Shown here in pieces: positions 9,623-19,130 of a stretch of DNA of 64,000 bases. Made by a program: the position numbers and the translations under genes. The notes beneath the pieces are model-generated. The model made no database searches. It had not been told where the DNA came from and saw only the letters and a list, made by a program, of their open reading frames with translations. Location: positions 44,716,698 to 44,780,697 of the forward strand of contig OW121855.1 in the NCBI GenBank assembly GCA_933228895.1, in the 5' to 3' direction. Position 1 is the first letter of the stretch, and the number at the start of each line of letters is the position of its first letter. The DNA comes from Platycnemis pennipes (taxonomy: Eukaryota; Arthropoda; Insecta; Odonata; Platycnemididae).

Positions 9623-12568
9623 ATGTTAGGAGAATATTTAGATAGCAATCCTAAAGCGTTTTGGTCATATGTGAGAGAGCTTCAGGGAAATAAGTCCACA
9701 GTGCACACACTTAAAAATGATAAAGGAATCAGAGTCACCAGCAGTGTAGCAGAGAAAGTAGCAGAATTTCACCACCTCATTAAGAGTACTAATGCAGATA
9801 TAATCGTAGGTACAGAAAGCTGGCTTTCGAAGGACATATCAGATCATGAAGTATTTCCGAAGTGTTTTACAGTATACAGAAAGGATAGAGTAAGCAGAAA
9901 CGGAGGAGGAGTTTTCATAGCTGTGAAGGACCCGTATGTCAGTAGAAGAGAACTTATTTCAGAGCGAAATGTAGAAAGTATTTGGTGTTCCGTTAAAAGT
10001 AAAAGTAGTAACGCAAAACAGATATATGTAGGTGCATATTACAGGCCACCGGACGCAGACGTCAATTCTATAATAGAGCTAGAGTCAGAGATACGCACAT
10101 TACTTTCTGGGAAGAATGATAGAGGAATAATAGTAGGCGGAGATTTCAATCTCCCCTCGATAGACTGGAATACGTGTAGTTTCATTACAGGAGGTAAGGA
10201 TAAGGAACATTGCGAATCACTGTTGAACACCTTTACGACACATTCTTTACAACAGCTAGTAACAGAGCCGACCAGGGGAAACAACATTCTAGACTTATTA
10301 GCAACAAATATACCCGAGCGAGTTCTAAATACAGTTACAGACACAGGAATAAGTGACCATAAAATAGTGCATGCGAAATTTATTGTAGGCGTTGAAAGAC
10401 ATTATAAACCAAGGAGGAGGGTGTACTTATTTGGCAAGGCAAATTACGACGGTATGAAAGAGGAATTAAGGGAAGCGTTTAATGTATTCAGCGAACAAAG
10501 CAAAGGATTAAATACAGAGGATTCGTGGAGAAAATTTCTTGAGGTCACCCGTAACGCAGTTCATAAATACATACCAAGTAAATATATTAGTGATAATACA
10601 GAGCCAAGGTGGTATAACGCGGAGGTTAGGAAATCACTAAAGCGACAAAGGGTATGCCACGCTAAGATGAAAAATGCCAGACGGGGTCTATCGGTAGAGG
10701 AAAAAAATGAGCTAGTTCAAAACTATAAAAAATCGAGAGCATTAGCAAGGAAATCATGTCGGCAAGCGTTATCACATTTCAAGAGCAAGATGTTAGGAGA
10801 ATATTTAGATAGCAATCCTAAAGCGTTTTGGTCATATGTGAGAGAGCTTCAGGGAAATAAGTCCACAGTGCACACACTTAAAAATGATAAAGGAATCAGA
10901 GTCACCAGCAGTGTAGAAAAAGCCAACACTTTAAACACCTTCTTCCAAAGTGTATTCAACTCATCGTCACAAAACGCAGTGGAACCACCGCCGAACACTT
11001 TCAGTGAGCAAATGCCCGAAATAAACATTTCATGTCGCGGAATAGAGCAGCAGTTAAAAAGCATAAGTAAAAACAAAGCACCAGGTCCCGATCAAATTCC
11101 TTCCAGAGTTTATAAAACATTAGCTTCTGAAATAGCCCCCTATCTAGAAATAATATTCAATAAAACACTTAAGAACCACACAGTACCCAAGGATTGGAAA
11201 GTAGCTAACATTACACCTATATTTAAAAGCGGTGATAGGGAAGAACCTAGTAACTACAGACCCATTTCACTCACGTCAATCTCTTGTAAGATATTTGAGC
11301 ACATAGTAGTCAGTTCGATCATGGGGCATTTGGATAGTCAGGGATTACTCATAAACAGCCAGCATGGGTTCCGGAAAGGTAGATCGTGCGAGACACAATT
11401 AGCTTTATTCGTACACGATATTTTAGTCCACGGCGAAAGCAGTACTGAAGTTGATGCGATATTTTTAGATTTTAAAAAGGCTTTCGATAAAGTTCCTCAT
11501 GACAAATTAATCTTGAAGTTAGAGAGTTTTGGTATAAATAAAGACGTTGTATGTTGGGTAAAAGAATTCTTAAGTGGGCGAGAGCAGAGGGTTGTCATAG
11601 ATGGTATCATGTCGGACACAATCGAAGTCACATCGGGAGTTCCTCAGGGCAGCGTAGTAGGTCCGCTTCTATTTCTTTTATACATAAACGATTTGGGTAC
11701 CGTAGTTAGTAGTAACCTTAGACTTTTTGCAGACGATGCGGTGGTGTACAGGGGTATATCGAACGAAGAGGACACGAAATCACTTAGCAAGGATTTAGAT
11801 GCAATTCAAGAGTGGTGCGACAAATGGCAGTTAGAACTCAACCTTAAAAAGTGTGTAGCTATCAATTTTTGGAGGAGGAATAATTCGATAGAGCGATCCT
11901 ATAGAATTAATAACACGAAGATCGAAAACGTTGAAACCGTAAGATATTTAGGTGTAACAATCACTAAAGATTTATCGTGGGGAAGACACATAAGGGAAAT
12001 ATGCGGCCGAGCGAAGAGAAAGCTAGGATTTATAAAAAGAGTACTTGGGAAATGTGATGAGAAGACAAAAGAGCGATGCTACTTTTCACTAGTTAGGCCC
12101 CACCTTGAGTATGCAGCCAGTGTATGGGATCCTAATGAATTAGGTTTGATGAGAGAACTAGACAGTGTGCAGCGTAGAGCAGCTAGGTTCGTCAAAAGGT
12201 GTTACGATAGGTTGAGTAGTGTATCAGAATTAATACAAGAATTAGGGTGGGAATCATTATCAGAGCGTAGATTAAAGTTCAGATTTAATCTATTGCAGAA
12301 ATTTCAATCGGATAGCTTTACTGAAGATGTTAGGCACATATTGAAAACACCAGCGTATTATGCTAGACTCGACCAGATAAATAAGATTAGAGAGATAGAT
12401 TGTCGTACAGATAGATTCAAAGTGGCATTTTTCCCCCGTACTATAAGAGAACAGAATAGGCAGCATAGGAAAGGGATAGGTAGGGGAAATATTTTAGAGT
12501 ATTCTGTAGTGCATGATGCATGTATTAACCCCTCAAATACTATAGATACTAACAATCTAGTTGCATGA
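9623..12568 (+). CDS. LINE-A endonuclease/reverse transcriptase, chimeric open frame from two nested copies
   Basis: A 981-codon open frame. Residues 1-42 come from A2 (the pre-RT linker). The rest comes from A1, entered in frame by chance at the insertion junction 9748/9749. Residues about 43-260 are an apurinic endonuclease-like domain without its N-terminus: TESWL, then GGDFN (about 172-176) and SDH (about 244-246). The A2 linker sequence recurs at 390-430. The RT follows, with FRKGRSCETQL, FLDFKKAFD (catalytic Asp about 616), SGVPQGSVVGP, FADD (about 702-705) and the C-terminal REIDCRTDRFK region. The family makes cDNA by target-primed reverse transcription in the nucleus. All RT catalytic residues are present, but the missing endonuclease start and absent ORF1 make this copy non-autonomous. 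The ATG belongs to A2 and is not the native start. Family assignment to the CR1/L2/jockey group is from motif resemblance. Confidence 0.85.
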   Translation: MLGEYLDSNPKAFWSYVRELQGNKSTVHTLKNDKGIRVTSSVAEKVAEFHHLIKSTNADIIVGTESWLSKDISDHEVFPKCFTVYRKDRVSRNGGGVFIAVKDPYVSRRELISERNVESIWCSVKSKSSNAKQIYVGAYYRPPDADVNSIIELESEIRTLLSGKNDRGIIVGGDFNLPSIDWNTCSFITGGKDKEHCESLLNTFTTHSLQQLVTEPTRGNNILDLLATNIPERVLNTVTDTGISDHKIVHAKFIVGVERHYKPRRRVYLFGKANYDGMKEELREAFNVFSEQSKGLNTEDSWRKFLEVTRNAVHKYIPSKYISDNTEPRWYNAEVRKSLKRQRVCHAKMKNARRGLSVEEKNELVQNYKKSRALARKSCRQALSHFKSKMLGEYLDSNPKAFWSYVRELQGNKSTVHTLKNDKGIRVTSSVEKANTLNTFFQSVFNSSSQNAVEPPPNTFSEQMPEINISCRGIEQQLKSISKNKAPGPDQIPSRVYKTLASEIAPYLEIIFNKTLKNHTVPKDWKVANITPIFKSGDREEPSNYRPISLTSISCKIFEHIVVSSIMGHLDSQGLLINSQHGFRKGRSCETQLALFVHDILVHGESSTEVDAIFLDFKKAFDKVPHDKLILKLESFGINKDVVCWVKEFLSGREQRVVIDGIMSDTIEVTSGVPQGSVVGPLLFLLYINDLGTVVSSNLRLFADDAVVYRGISNEEDTKSLSKDLDAIQEWCDKWQLELNLKKCVAINFWRRNNSIERSYRINNTKIENVETVRYLGVTITKDLSWGRHIREICGRAKRKLGFIKRVLGKCDEKTKERCYFSLVRPHLEYAASVWDPNELGLMRELDSVQRRAARFVKRCYDRLSSVSELIQELGWESLSERRLKFRFNLLQKFQSDSFTEDVRHILKTPAYYARLDQINKIREIDCRTDRFKVAFFPRTIREQNRQHRKGIGRGNILEYSVVHDACINPSNTIDTNNLVA
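9741..9748 (+). repeat. Left TSD of LINE-A copy A1
   Basis: GCAGTGTA, perfectly repeated at 12674-12681. It is native LINE-A coding sequence of A2 that was duplicated when A1 inserted. Confidence 0.9.
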
Positions 12569-12673
12569 GACCCTTTAGTTGCTTGCTTGCATGCTAGTAG
12601 TGAATGCTTGGTGACCTTCACCCCCTGCCACACACCCTCGCGGTGGCTTGCAGGGTATCATGTAGATGTAGAT
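9749..12673 (+). mobile_element. Young LINE-A copy A1, inserted inside A2
   Basis: The longest LINE-A in the window (2925 bp). It is 5'-truncated inside the endonuclease domain, then complete through RT, stop codon, 3' UTR, stem-loop (12623-12655) and a short GTAGAT tail. The 8-bp TSD GCAGTGTA flanks it perfectly. It differs from A2 and the copy at 25956 by only a handful of residues in the shared RT, so all three are recent. Confidence 0.93.
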
Positions 12674-14334
12674 GCAGTGTAGAAAAAGCCAACACTTTAA
12701 ACACCTTCTTCCAAAGTGTATTCAACTCATCGTCACAAAACGCAGTGGAACCACCGCCGAACACTTTCAGTGAGCAAATGCCCGAAATAAACATTTCATG
12801 TCGCGGAATAGAGCAGCAGTTAAAAAGCATAAGTAAAAACAAAGCACCAGGTCCCGATCAAATTCCTTCCAGAGTTTATAAAACATTAGCTTCTGAAATA
12901 GCCCCCTATCTAGAAATAATATTCAATAAAACACTAAAGAACCACACAGTACCCAAGGATTGGAAAGTAGCTAACATTACACCTATATTTAAAAGCGGTG
13001 ATAGGGAAGAACCTAGTAACTACAGACCCATTTCACTCACGTCAATCTCTTGTAAGATATTTGAGCACATAGTAGTCAGTTCGATCATGGGGCATTTGGA
13101 TAGTCGGGGATTACTCATAAACAGCCAGCATGGGTTCCGGAAAGGTAGATCTTGCGAGACACAATTAGCTTTATTCGTACACGATATTTTAGTCCACGGC
13201 GAAAGCAGTACTGAAGTTGATGCGATATTTTTAGATTTTAAAAAGGCTTTCGATAAAGTTCCTCATGACAAATTAATCTTGAGGTTAGAGAGTTTTGGTA
13301 TAAATAAAGACGTTGTATGTTGGGTAAAAGAATTCTTAAGTGGGCGAGAGCAGAGGGTTGTCATAGATGGTATCATGTCGGACACAATCGAAGTCACATC
13401 GGGAGTTCCCCAGGGTAGCGTAGTAGGTCCGCTTCTATTTCTTTTATACATAAACGATTTGGGTACCGTAGTTAGTAGTAACCTTAGACTTTTTGCAGAC
13501 GATGCGGTGGTGTACAGGGGTATATCAAACGAAGAGGACACGAAATCACTTAGCAAGGATTTAGATGCAATTCAAGAGTGGTGCGACAAATGGCAGTTAG
13601 AACTCAACCTTAAAAAGTGTGTAGCTATCAATTTTTGGAGGAGGAATAATTCGATAGAGCGATCCTATAGAATTAATAACACGAAGATCGAAAACGTTGA
13701 AACCGTAAGATATTTAGGTGTAACAATCACTAAAGATTTATCGTGGGGAAGACACATAAGGGAAATATGCGGCCGAGCGAAGAGAAAGCTAGGATTTATA
13801 AAAAGAGTACTTGGGAAATGTGATGAGAAGACAAAAGAGCGATGCTACTTTTCACTAGTTAGGCCCCACCTTGAGTATGCAGCCAGTGTATGGGATCCTA
13901 ATGAATTAGGTTTGATGAGAGAACTAGACAGTGTGCAGCGTAGAGCAGCTAGGTTCGTCAAAAGGTGTTACGATAGGTTGAGTAGTGTATCAGAATTAAT
14001 ACAAGAATTAGGGTGGGAATCATTATCAGAGCGTAGATTGAAGTTCAGATTTAATCTATTGCAGAAATTTCAAACGGATAGCTTTACTGAAGATGTTAGG
14101 CACATATTGAAAACACCAGCGTATTATGCTAGATTCGACCAGATAAATAAGATTAGAGAGATAGATTGTCGTACAGATAGATTCAAAATGGCATTTTTCC
14201 CCCGTACTATAAGAGAACAGAATAGGCAGCATAGGAAAGGGATAGGTAGGGGAAATATTTTAGAGTATTCTGTAGTGCATGATGCATGTATTAACCCCTC
14301 AAATACTATAGATACTAACAATCTAGTTGCATGA
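12604..14334 (+). CDS. LINE-A reverse transcriptase, open frame running from the A1 tail into A2
   Basis: A 576-codon open frame. About its first 25 codons are translated from A1's 3' tail (LGDLHPLPHTLAVACRVSCR). It then enters A2 in frame at VEKANTLN. The RT is complete from there: FRKGRSCETQL, FLDFKKAFD (Asp about 211), SGVPQGSVVGP and FADD (about 297-300), ending in TNNLVA. The apparent start codon is not a native LINE start. It differs from the upstream copy at a few residues (for example LDSRG for LDSQG, FQTDS for FQSDS, ARFDQ for ARLDQ). No endonuclease domain is present. It is a 5'-truncated remnant that happens to stay open because the insertion is recent. Confidence 0.8.
   Translation: MLGDLHPLPHTLAVACRVSCRCRCSVEKANTLNTFFQSVFNSSSQNAVEPPPNTFSEQMPEINISCRGIEQQLKSISKNKAPGPDQIPSRVYKTLASEIAPYLEIIFNKTLKNHTVPKDWKVANITPIFKSGDREEPSNYRPISLTSISCKIFEHIVVSSIMGHLDSRGLLINSQHGFRKGRSCETQLALFVHDILVHGESSTEVDAIFLDFKKAFDKVPHDKLILRLESFGINKDVVCWVKEFLSGREQRVVIDGIMSDTIEVTSGVPQGSVVGPLLFLLYINDLGTVVSSNLRLFADDAVVYRGISNEEDTKSLSKDLDAIQEWCDKWQLELNLKKCVAINFWRRNNSIERSYRINNTKIENVETVRYLGVTITKDLSWGRHIREICGRAKRKLGFIKRVLGKCDEKTKERCYFSLVRPHLEYAASVWDPNELGLMRELDSVQRRAARFVKRCYDRLSSVSELIQELGWESLSERRLKFRFNLLQKFQTDSFTEDVRHILKTPAYYARFDQINKIREIDCRTDRFKMAFFPRTIREQNRQHRKGIGRGNILEYSVVHDACINPSNTIDTNNLVA
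12623..12655 (+). repeat. Conserved LINE-A 3' stem-loop
   Basis: CCCTG pairs with CAGGG (12623-12627 with 12651-12655) and CCAC with GTGG (12628-12631 with 12643-12646), with a CTTG bulge on the 3' side. It lies immediately before the GTAGAT microsatellite. The same structure recurs near 4109, 14389-14421, 20270-20300, and inverted at 21215, 25978, 27890 and 37320. In related LINEs such a 3' hairpin is the RT recognition signal; here that is inference. Confidence 0.6.
12674..12681 (+). repeat. Right TSD of LINE-A copy A1
   Basis: GCAGTGTA directly after the GTAGAT tail of A1 and directly before GAAAAAGCC of A2. It is identical to 9741-9748. Confidence 0.9.
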
Positions 14335-14446
14335 GACCCTTTAGTTGCTTGCTTGCATGCTAGTAGTGAATGCTTGGTGACCTTCACCCCCTGCCACACA
14401 CCCTCGCGGTGGCTTGCAGGGTATCGTGTAGATGTAGATGTAGATG

Positions 14447-14453
14447 TAGTTGT
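14447..14453 (+). repeat. Right TSD of LINE-A copy A2
   Basis: TAGTTGT follows the GTAGAT tail of A2 and repeats 9610-9616. The TAG overlaps the tail periodicity, so the true TSD may be slightly shorter. Confidence 0.6.
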
Positions 14454-14540
14454 ATGTCAATAGCGCATGCTTAGTGATCTTCAACCCCCCGCCACACACC
14501 CTCACGGTGGCTAGCAGGGCATTGTGTAGATGTACATGTA

Positions 14541-16091
14541 TATTTAAGAATAATATTTTTGAATTTTTAATTTGGTTTCATCTCTCTTACAACAGTCTGG
14601 CGTTTCAGTACATTTTAAGTTGACCTGTTTCCTGAGGACATTAGTTATATTTTCGAAACAACCACGAGTTACAAAACGATTAGAAAAACAAATATATACT
14701 GCCATTTGGATAAATTAAAAATCTTTCTTCTCACGTGAAATACAAAGTAATAAGTTGAATTACCAACCAGGTAGGAGTAAAGTTGGTTGTTTATTCTATA
14801 ATTTATCAGAATAAAAATTGTCGTCTACTGAGTCATGAAACTGCCATTTTACTTTCTATCATGCTGGAAGCATCTCTAATGGGTATTATACCTCATGGAA
14901 TTCTGAAATAACGTAATATACACCTATTAAAAGTATAAACCAACGAACATCTACACCTACATCGTAGCCTGAAAACCATTTCGCAATTTATGTAAGACGT
15001 ATACGGAGGACGTATACTTAAATTCATAGCGCTATCACAATGAATATCGAACTCAGAGCAAACAAGTGAATATGAAGTACTTGATATCTGGGAAACGTGG
15101 AATCCTACGTTTATATTAAAATGTAAGATCCTTCAATGTCCAAAATTATAATTAAAACAACGGGTGTGTATCAATTTCGTACATATAGGTGGAATACAGG
15201 AAAAGTATTCATTATTAACATGAACTCATAGCTAAAAGTACGCTGAGAGCCACATCGAGGTAACTTGTAAGGTACCCTGTACAGGTTAATGAAAGAAGCA
15301 TGAGAGCTATAGGATGCATATTAATTCAACCTCTGCACTTAACAAATCACCTTCGGGGAGTAATAGACGAACAACCACCTTTACATCGTTTGAACAGAGC
15401 CTTCCATTATTGCGATATTAAGGACCTCAGGCTTTCTCGATGAATGACGTGGATGGAGTCATCTCCATTTCGGTACCGGGTGGGGCTTTCCACCGCCACA
15501 TTTTCAATGTGACACTCATCGTCTTCAGGACTATCACAAGTTTTATCGTTACCTCATATTGTACCCTAATACATTAATATTGACTAGACTGTACACTTAT
15601 GCGTGTGAGAACCCTGACGACGATGAGCGAAAGGGTTGGTGGTGGAAACAACGGTGATGGACAGCCTCACCCGCCGCCAAACCCGAGAAGACTTTAAACA
15701 CATTACTTACTAAATAATCATTAACGTTGAAAATTTCTGTGGCTGACGGTGATTAAAAGAAACCATTTTGCAGTTTACTCTAAGAAAGCCTTAAAAGCCA
15801 GATTCAGGAGCCCAACCACGTATATTAAAAAGCGGTTGTCGACTTTTCGGTGTGCACCTTACCGCCATTGAGTGAAGAAGGAAAATAATCCCTAAATGAC
15901 TTCCCCATGTACGAGGAAAAGATTTGTCGCCCATCAAAAGTGAATTGGCATTTAAGAAAGAGCTGGGCGGGTCGGGTGCCTCAGTGCAACTTCTTATTGC
16001 CATTTGTACAAGGAAATTTAACGGTTCAAGCCAAGACGGCGCAAATTAATCCCAACCCCATCATTTTGCAGTTAATAAACACTCCTACGAG
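14541..16091. other. Unassigned DNA
   Basis: No gene is seen. At about 14947-14985 the plus strand (CATCTACACCTACATCGTAG ...) may be a very degenerate inverted LINE-A tail. The short open frames around 15791-16098 show no domain. Confidence 0.45.
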
Positions 16092-16312
16092 CTACTAAAG
16101 ACATCGTGGGGAAGACATATCCGGGAAATATACGGCCGAGCCATGGGGAAGCTAGGATTTATTTAAAGAGTACTTGGGAAATGTGACGAGAAGACAAAAG
16201 AGCGATGTTACTTTTCACTAGTTAGGCCCTACATTGAATATGCTCCCAGTGTATGGAATCCAAATGAATCAGGTTTGATTAGAGAACTAGACAGTGAGCA
16301 GCGAAGAGCAGA
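16092..16312 (+). pseudogene. Internal LINE-A RT fragment without a 3' tail
   Basis: It aligns with the LINE-A segment that encodes TKDLSWGRHIREICGRAKRK through LVRPHLEYAASVWDPNE to LDSVQRRA. Example blocks are TCGTGGGGAAGACATAT and GGGAAATGTGACGAGAAGAC. A TAA now interrupts the frame (ATTTATTTAAAGAG). Both ends are internal to the element: there is no 3' UTR, stem-loop or microsatellite. A later deletion or a non-TPRT origin would explain this. Confidence 0.8.
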
Positions 16313-16588
16313 GCTTCACAAGACATTCAAAATCTGGTTTTGAGCTTTGCTAACGTTACATCATCTTTGAGGGAACTATAATTACCTTATCACAGGAGAA
16401 AACATAACGATAGCCCAAATAAATAATAGAAACCACAAGCCCTTATTAACACAGCAATTTAATATGTACCACAAATATTACTACCTGAGCTCCTGCACTG
16501 TATTCGTAAAACCATGAATGCAAGTTCGATATTTTGACCGTGTTTGACCCATGTAGAAAAATATTATACTTCCTTCTGCACTCGCTGA

Positions 16589-16725
16589 ACCTACATCTAC
16601 ACAATACCTAGCAAGCCACCATAATGGTGTGTGGAAGGGGGTGAATTCACACCAAACATACATTACATATCATGAATAAAAAGGATTAGTAAATATATTC
16701 TAGCCTACACTGCACAATTTAAATT
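16589..16725 (-). mobile_element. LINE-A 3' tail, second subfamily (solo)
   Basis: The plus strand reads CCTACATCTACACAATACCT, then GCAAGCCACCATAATGGTGT and ACATATCATGAATAAAAAGG, continuing into the ATATATTCTAGCCTACACT block of the 3' UTR also seen at 2260 and 21310. Confidence 0.8.
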
Positions 16726-17341
16726 GACACACTTTCTAGAATTTGTTTAAGTAATTTCATCATGCTACATAGAAATATAAATAACTGGTACAGGCAATTT
16801 AAAATAATGACAAAACTTCAAAGGATGATATCTTTGACTAACTATTGATGCCAACAGCATTATGAGCCGAATGGCTCGAGTTATAATTGGCCGTTCGAAC
16901 GTCTCATAGCGTTGGGTTTCAAATATAAATTCAAGAGGTATATCATGGGACCGCATTATTGGCGGATTATTACATTTGATTGAATTCACGATTAATCATT
17001 TGTCACTCCGCCAAAAAAAACGTAGCTTTTGTGCTGTTCAAGAAGGGATATCCTTGATTTGCGATGATTAAAGAAAGAACAGAGTCCTAAATTCAAGGAT
17101 ATGTATGAGTAGCCAGCTCTGGTATAAAATATTTCCGGGCCGAAATACGTCTTAACCACTTACTTTCATTTCAAATGACAAACGTGAAGGTAAACAGGTT
17201 TAAGAAAAGGTGGTTCAATAAGCCATTAGCAACCTAGCATCGTTGGCACATTCATCTGACGAACAGAAAGGTTGTAGCGAAGGCAACTCTCTACCAGGCA
17301 GGCGCTGCCGTTACGCACAGATAATAACATCAATAACATTG
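16726..17341. other. Unassigned DNA
   Basis: Nothing recognised on either strand. Confidence 0.5.
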
Positions 17342-17776
17342 TCTACATCTACATCTACGTCCACACCGTACCCTGAAAGCCACCACGAGGTTGTGGTAGG
17401 GGGTGAAGATCACCAAGAATGCACTAACGACATGCAAACAAGCAACTATAGGGACTCATGCATATTGTTAGTATCAATAGTATTTAAGGGGTAAGACATG
17501 CATCATGCACTACAGAATGCTCTAAAATATTTCCCCTACCTATCCCTTTCCTATTCTGCCTATTCTGTTCTCTTATAGTACGGGGGAAATATGTCATTTT
17601 GAATCTATCGGTACGACAATCTATCTCTCTAATCTTATTTAGCTGGTCGAATCTAGCATAATACGCTGGCGTTTTTAATATGTGCCTAACATCTTCAGTA
17701 AAGCTATCGGATTGAAATTTCTCTAATAGATTGAATCTGTACTTTAACCTACGCTCTGATAATGATTCCCGTTAGC
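17342..17776 (-). pseudogene. LINE-A 3' end with RT C-terminus, 5'-truncated
   Basis: The minus strand carries the tail (plus: TCTACATCTACATCTACGTC), the first-subfamily 3' UTR, and then the C-terminal RT segment. The blocks matching LKFRFNLLQKFQSDSFTEDV, REIDCRTDRFK and FFPRTIREQNRQ can be followed with small changes. It is truncated near the ESLSERR block at about 17773. The direct repeat TTAGCGATTGTTAGCGA lies just beyond. No clear TSD is found. Confidence 0.85.
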
Positions 17777-19130
17777 GATTGTTAGCGAATACATTACCGG
17801 TTACTCCGTCAAGTTAAATTCGTTACCTATGAAACAAAGTAGCTTCACAAATGATGGAGCTACATAGTGCAGCTGCCTAGATCCACTTGGAAAAGTTCTT
17901 AACTGTACTAGCGCACATTTACTTCACCTTTAAATGGGTTATATTAAAAAATTTCTTATAAAATTCAAGCGAATTATTTGTCCATAAGATGGTGATAAAT
18001 TTATTTCTTCATAGTATCACATCATAACGCTAGAATTCCTAGATGAACACCTAACTAATATCATTTCGACAACGTTAAATATCCAGCATTTATTTATTTT
18101 ACAATAGAAACGGTATTTTTCCTCCCGTACGCATAGCGTACATTTGGTGATGCCACACACCTTTAAGATGTTATGCAACGTTATGATTTGGTGCGAAGCA
18201 TCCAATCTTAGCACTGAATGCATCTAATACACGCCAACTAATATGTGTTTGTCAGCTAAAAGGTGCGACATTTCTTTATTTAACAAAAAAAAACTATATC
18301 TTTTGGTGTCACGCTGGATGTTTGGTATTGCTACACACCTTCAAGGTGTTATGCTGCGTACTTTGTAGATAATGATATTCATGTTCAAAGGAGAGCAAAA
18401 GGTTTGGGACGATGAGTGTGTGATATATCGCGTGAAATAGCGTCGCGGCCCTCGCTATCTCGAGCAGATATCAATCTTTCTGCGGGGAGCGCCGAGAGTC
18501 GCACTATCCCCCGCTCCTCTCATAGCGATCTCCCTGCACGGCACATTGCGCGACCAATTGAAGCGTCATGACAAATTGAGTTGCGATAAAAAGAGTTGCG
18601 AGAGACAAATCCGGCACATGACAAATTGAGTTGCGATAAAAATGAATCCTCGCGATTACCTGGGATGAGGCGTATTCGTCCAGGACGGGATATCCTCCCC
18701 ATTCATCGCAAATGCCGCGTGTCCCGGGGAGGAGCGTTTATCAGCTGGAGAAAAAGGACAAGGTAGGGATAGAGGTGGAGGAATCAGCAGCCGGCAGGTG
18801 ATCTACGGATTCCACCCCGATAAGCTCGCAACCTCAATTGCGTTTCGCGCAGGGAGTAATTTCCGCTCGCAATGCTCGAATAGCCGCGATAACACTTTCG
18901 ATTCAGCAATTTCGATTATGCCCCGTCACCGCCCTACCCCCCGGACACCTTGATCCAAGATAGAAATATGGACACTGACAGCAAGAGAGGAAAAAGGCTA
19001 TTCTTCACCACAATGTCCATGGCAACCTTACCGCAGCCAAGACTTCAAACTCAATGGGGTTGGCTTGGGACTATGTGAATCATAGCTGACGTGAGAGCCC
19101 ACTTATTTGGCTAATAATATTAATGTCCTC
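17777..19130. other. Unassigned DNA with a CG-rich patch at about 18400-18950
   Basis: The first part is AT-rich and holds a repeated phrase (GTTATGCAACGT / GTTATGCTGCGT with CACACACCTT nearby, 18150-18180 and 18330-18360). From about 18400 CG dinucleotides become frequent (GCGTCGCGGCCCTCGC, AATGCCGCGTGTCCCGGGG). No coding frame is convincing. It could be a CpG-rich promoter or exon region. Confidence 0.4.
18567..18642 (+). repeat. 50-bp tandem duplication
   Basis: A 26-base phrase beginning CATGACAAATTGAGTTGCGA occurs at 18567-18592 and again at 18617-18642, exactly 50 bases apart. The spacer also repeats GAGTTGCGAG. It sits inside the CG-rich patch. Confidence 0.8.

Larger units (their letters stand above)
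9617..14446 (+). mobile_element. Young LINE-A copy A2, split by A1
   Basis: A 5'-truncated LINE-A. It starts at about 9618 (GCAAGATGTTAGG), corresponding to an internal position of the element just before the RT domain (compare 10785). It runs to 9748, is interrupted by A1 (9749-12673), and resumes at 12674 through the RT, 3' UTR, stem-loop and GTAGAT tail to 14446. The two halves rejoin exactly as in A1's own uninterrupted sequence at about 10904-10925. It lacks any ORF1 and the whole endonuclease, so it is dead on arrival, but its RT codons remain open. Confidence 0.9.
9560..14540 (+). mobile_element. Old LINE-A tail A3, outermost host of the nest
   Basis: The left part (about 9560-9616, GACCCTATTATC ... 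TAGTACCCTAGTTGT) and the right part (14454-14540, ATGTCAATAGCGCATGC ... GGTGGCTAGCAGGGCATTGT) join into one diverged LINE-A 3' UTR. The same order is seen in the tail at 22740-22898. The 4.8-kb block between them is the younger copy A2 with A1 inside it. The 7-bp repeat TAGTTGT at 9610-9616 and 14447-14453 marks the insertion. Confidence 0.75.

Noticed and set aside
10039..10344. Minus-strand open frames within the LINE copies (10039-10344, 10849-11076, 12358-12633, 13263-13556, 14124-14399, and plus-strand counterparts at 26000-27784)
   Set aside because: They are antisense shadows of the RT coding frame and repeat identically in each LINE copy.
9623..10917. Tandem duplication of a 126-bp coding block within a single LINE
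   Set aside because: The perfect 8-bp TSD and the reconnection of sequence at 9748/12682 show insertion of one LINE copy in another; no tandem duplication is needed.
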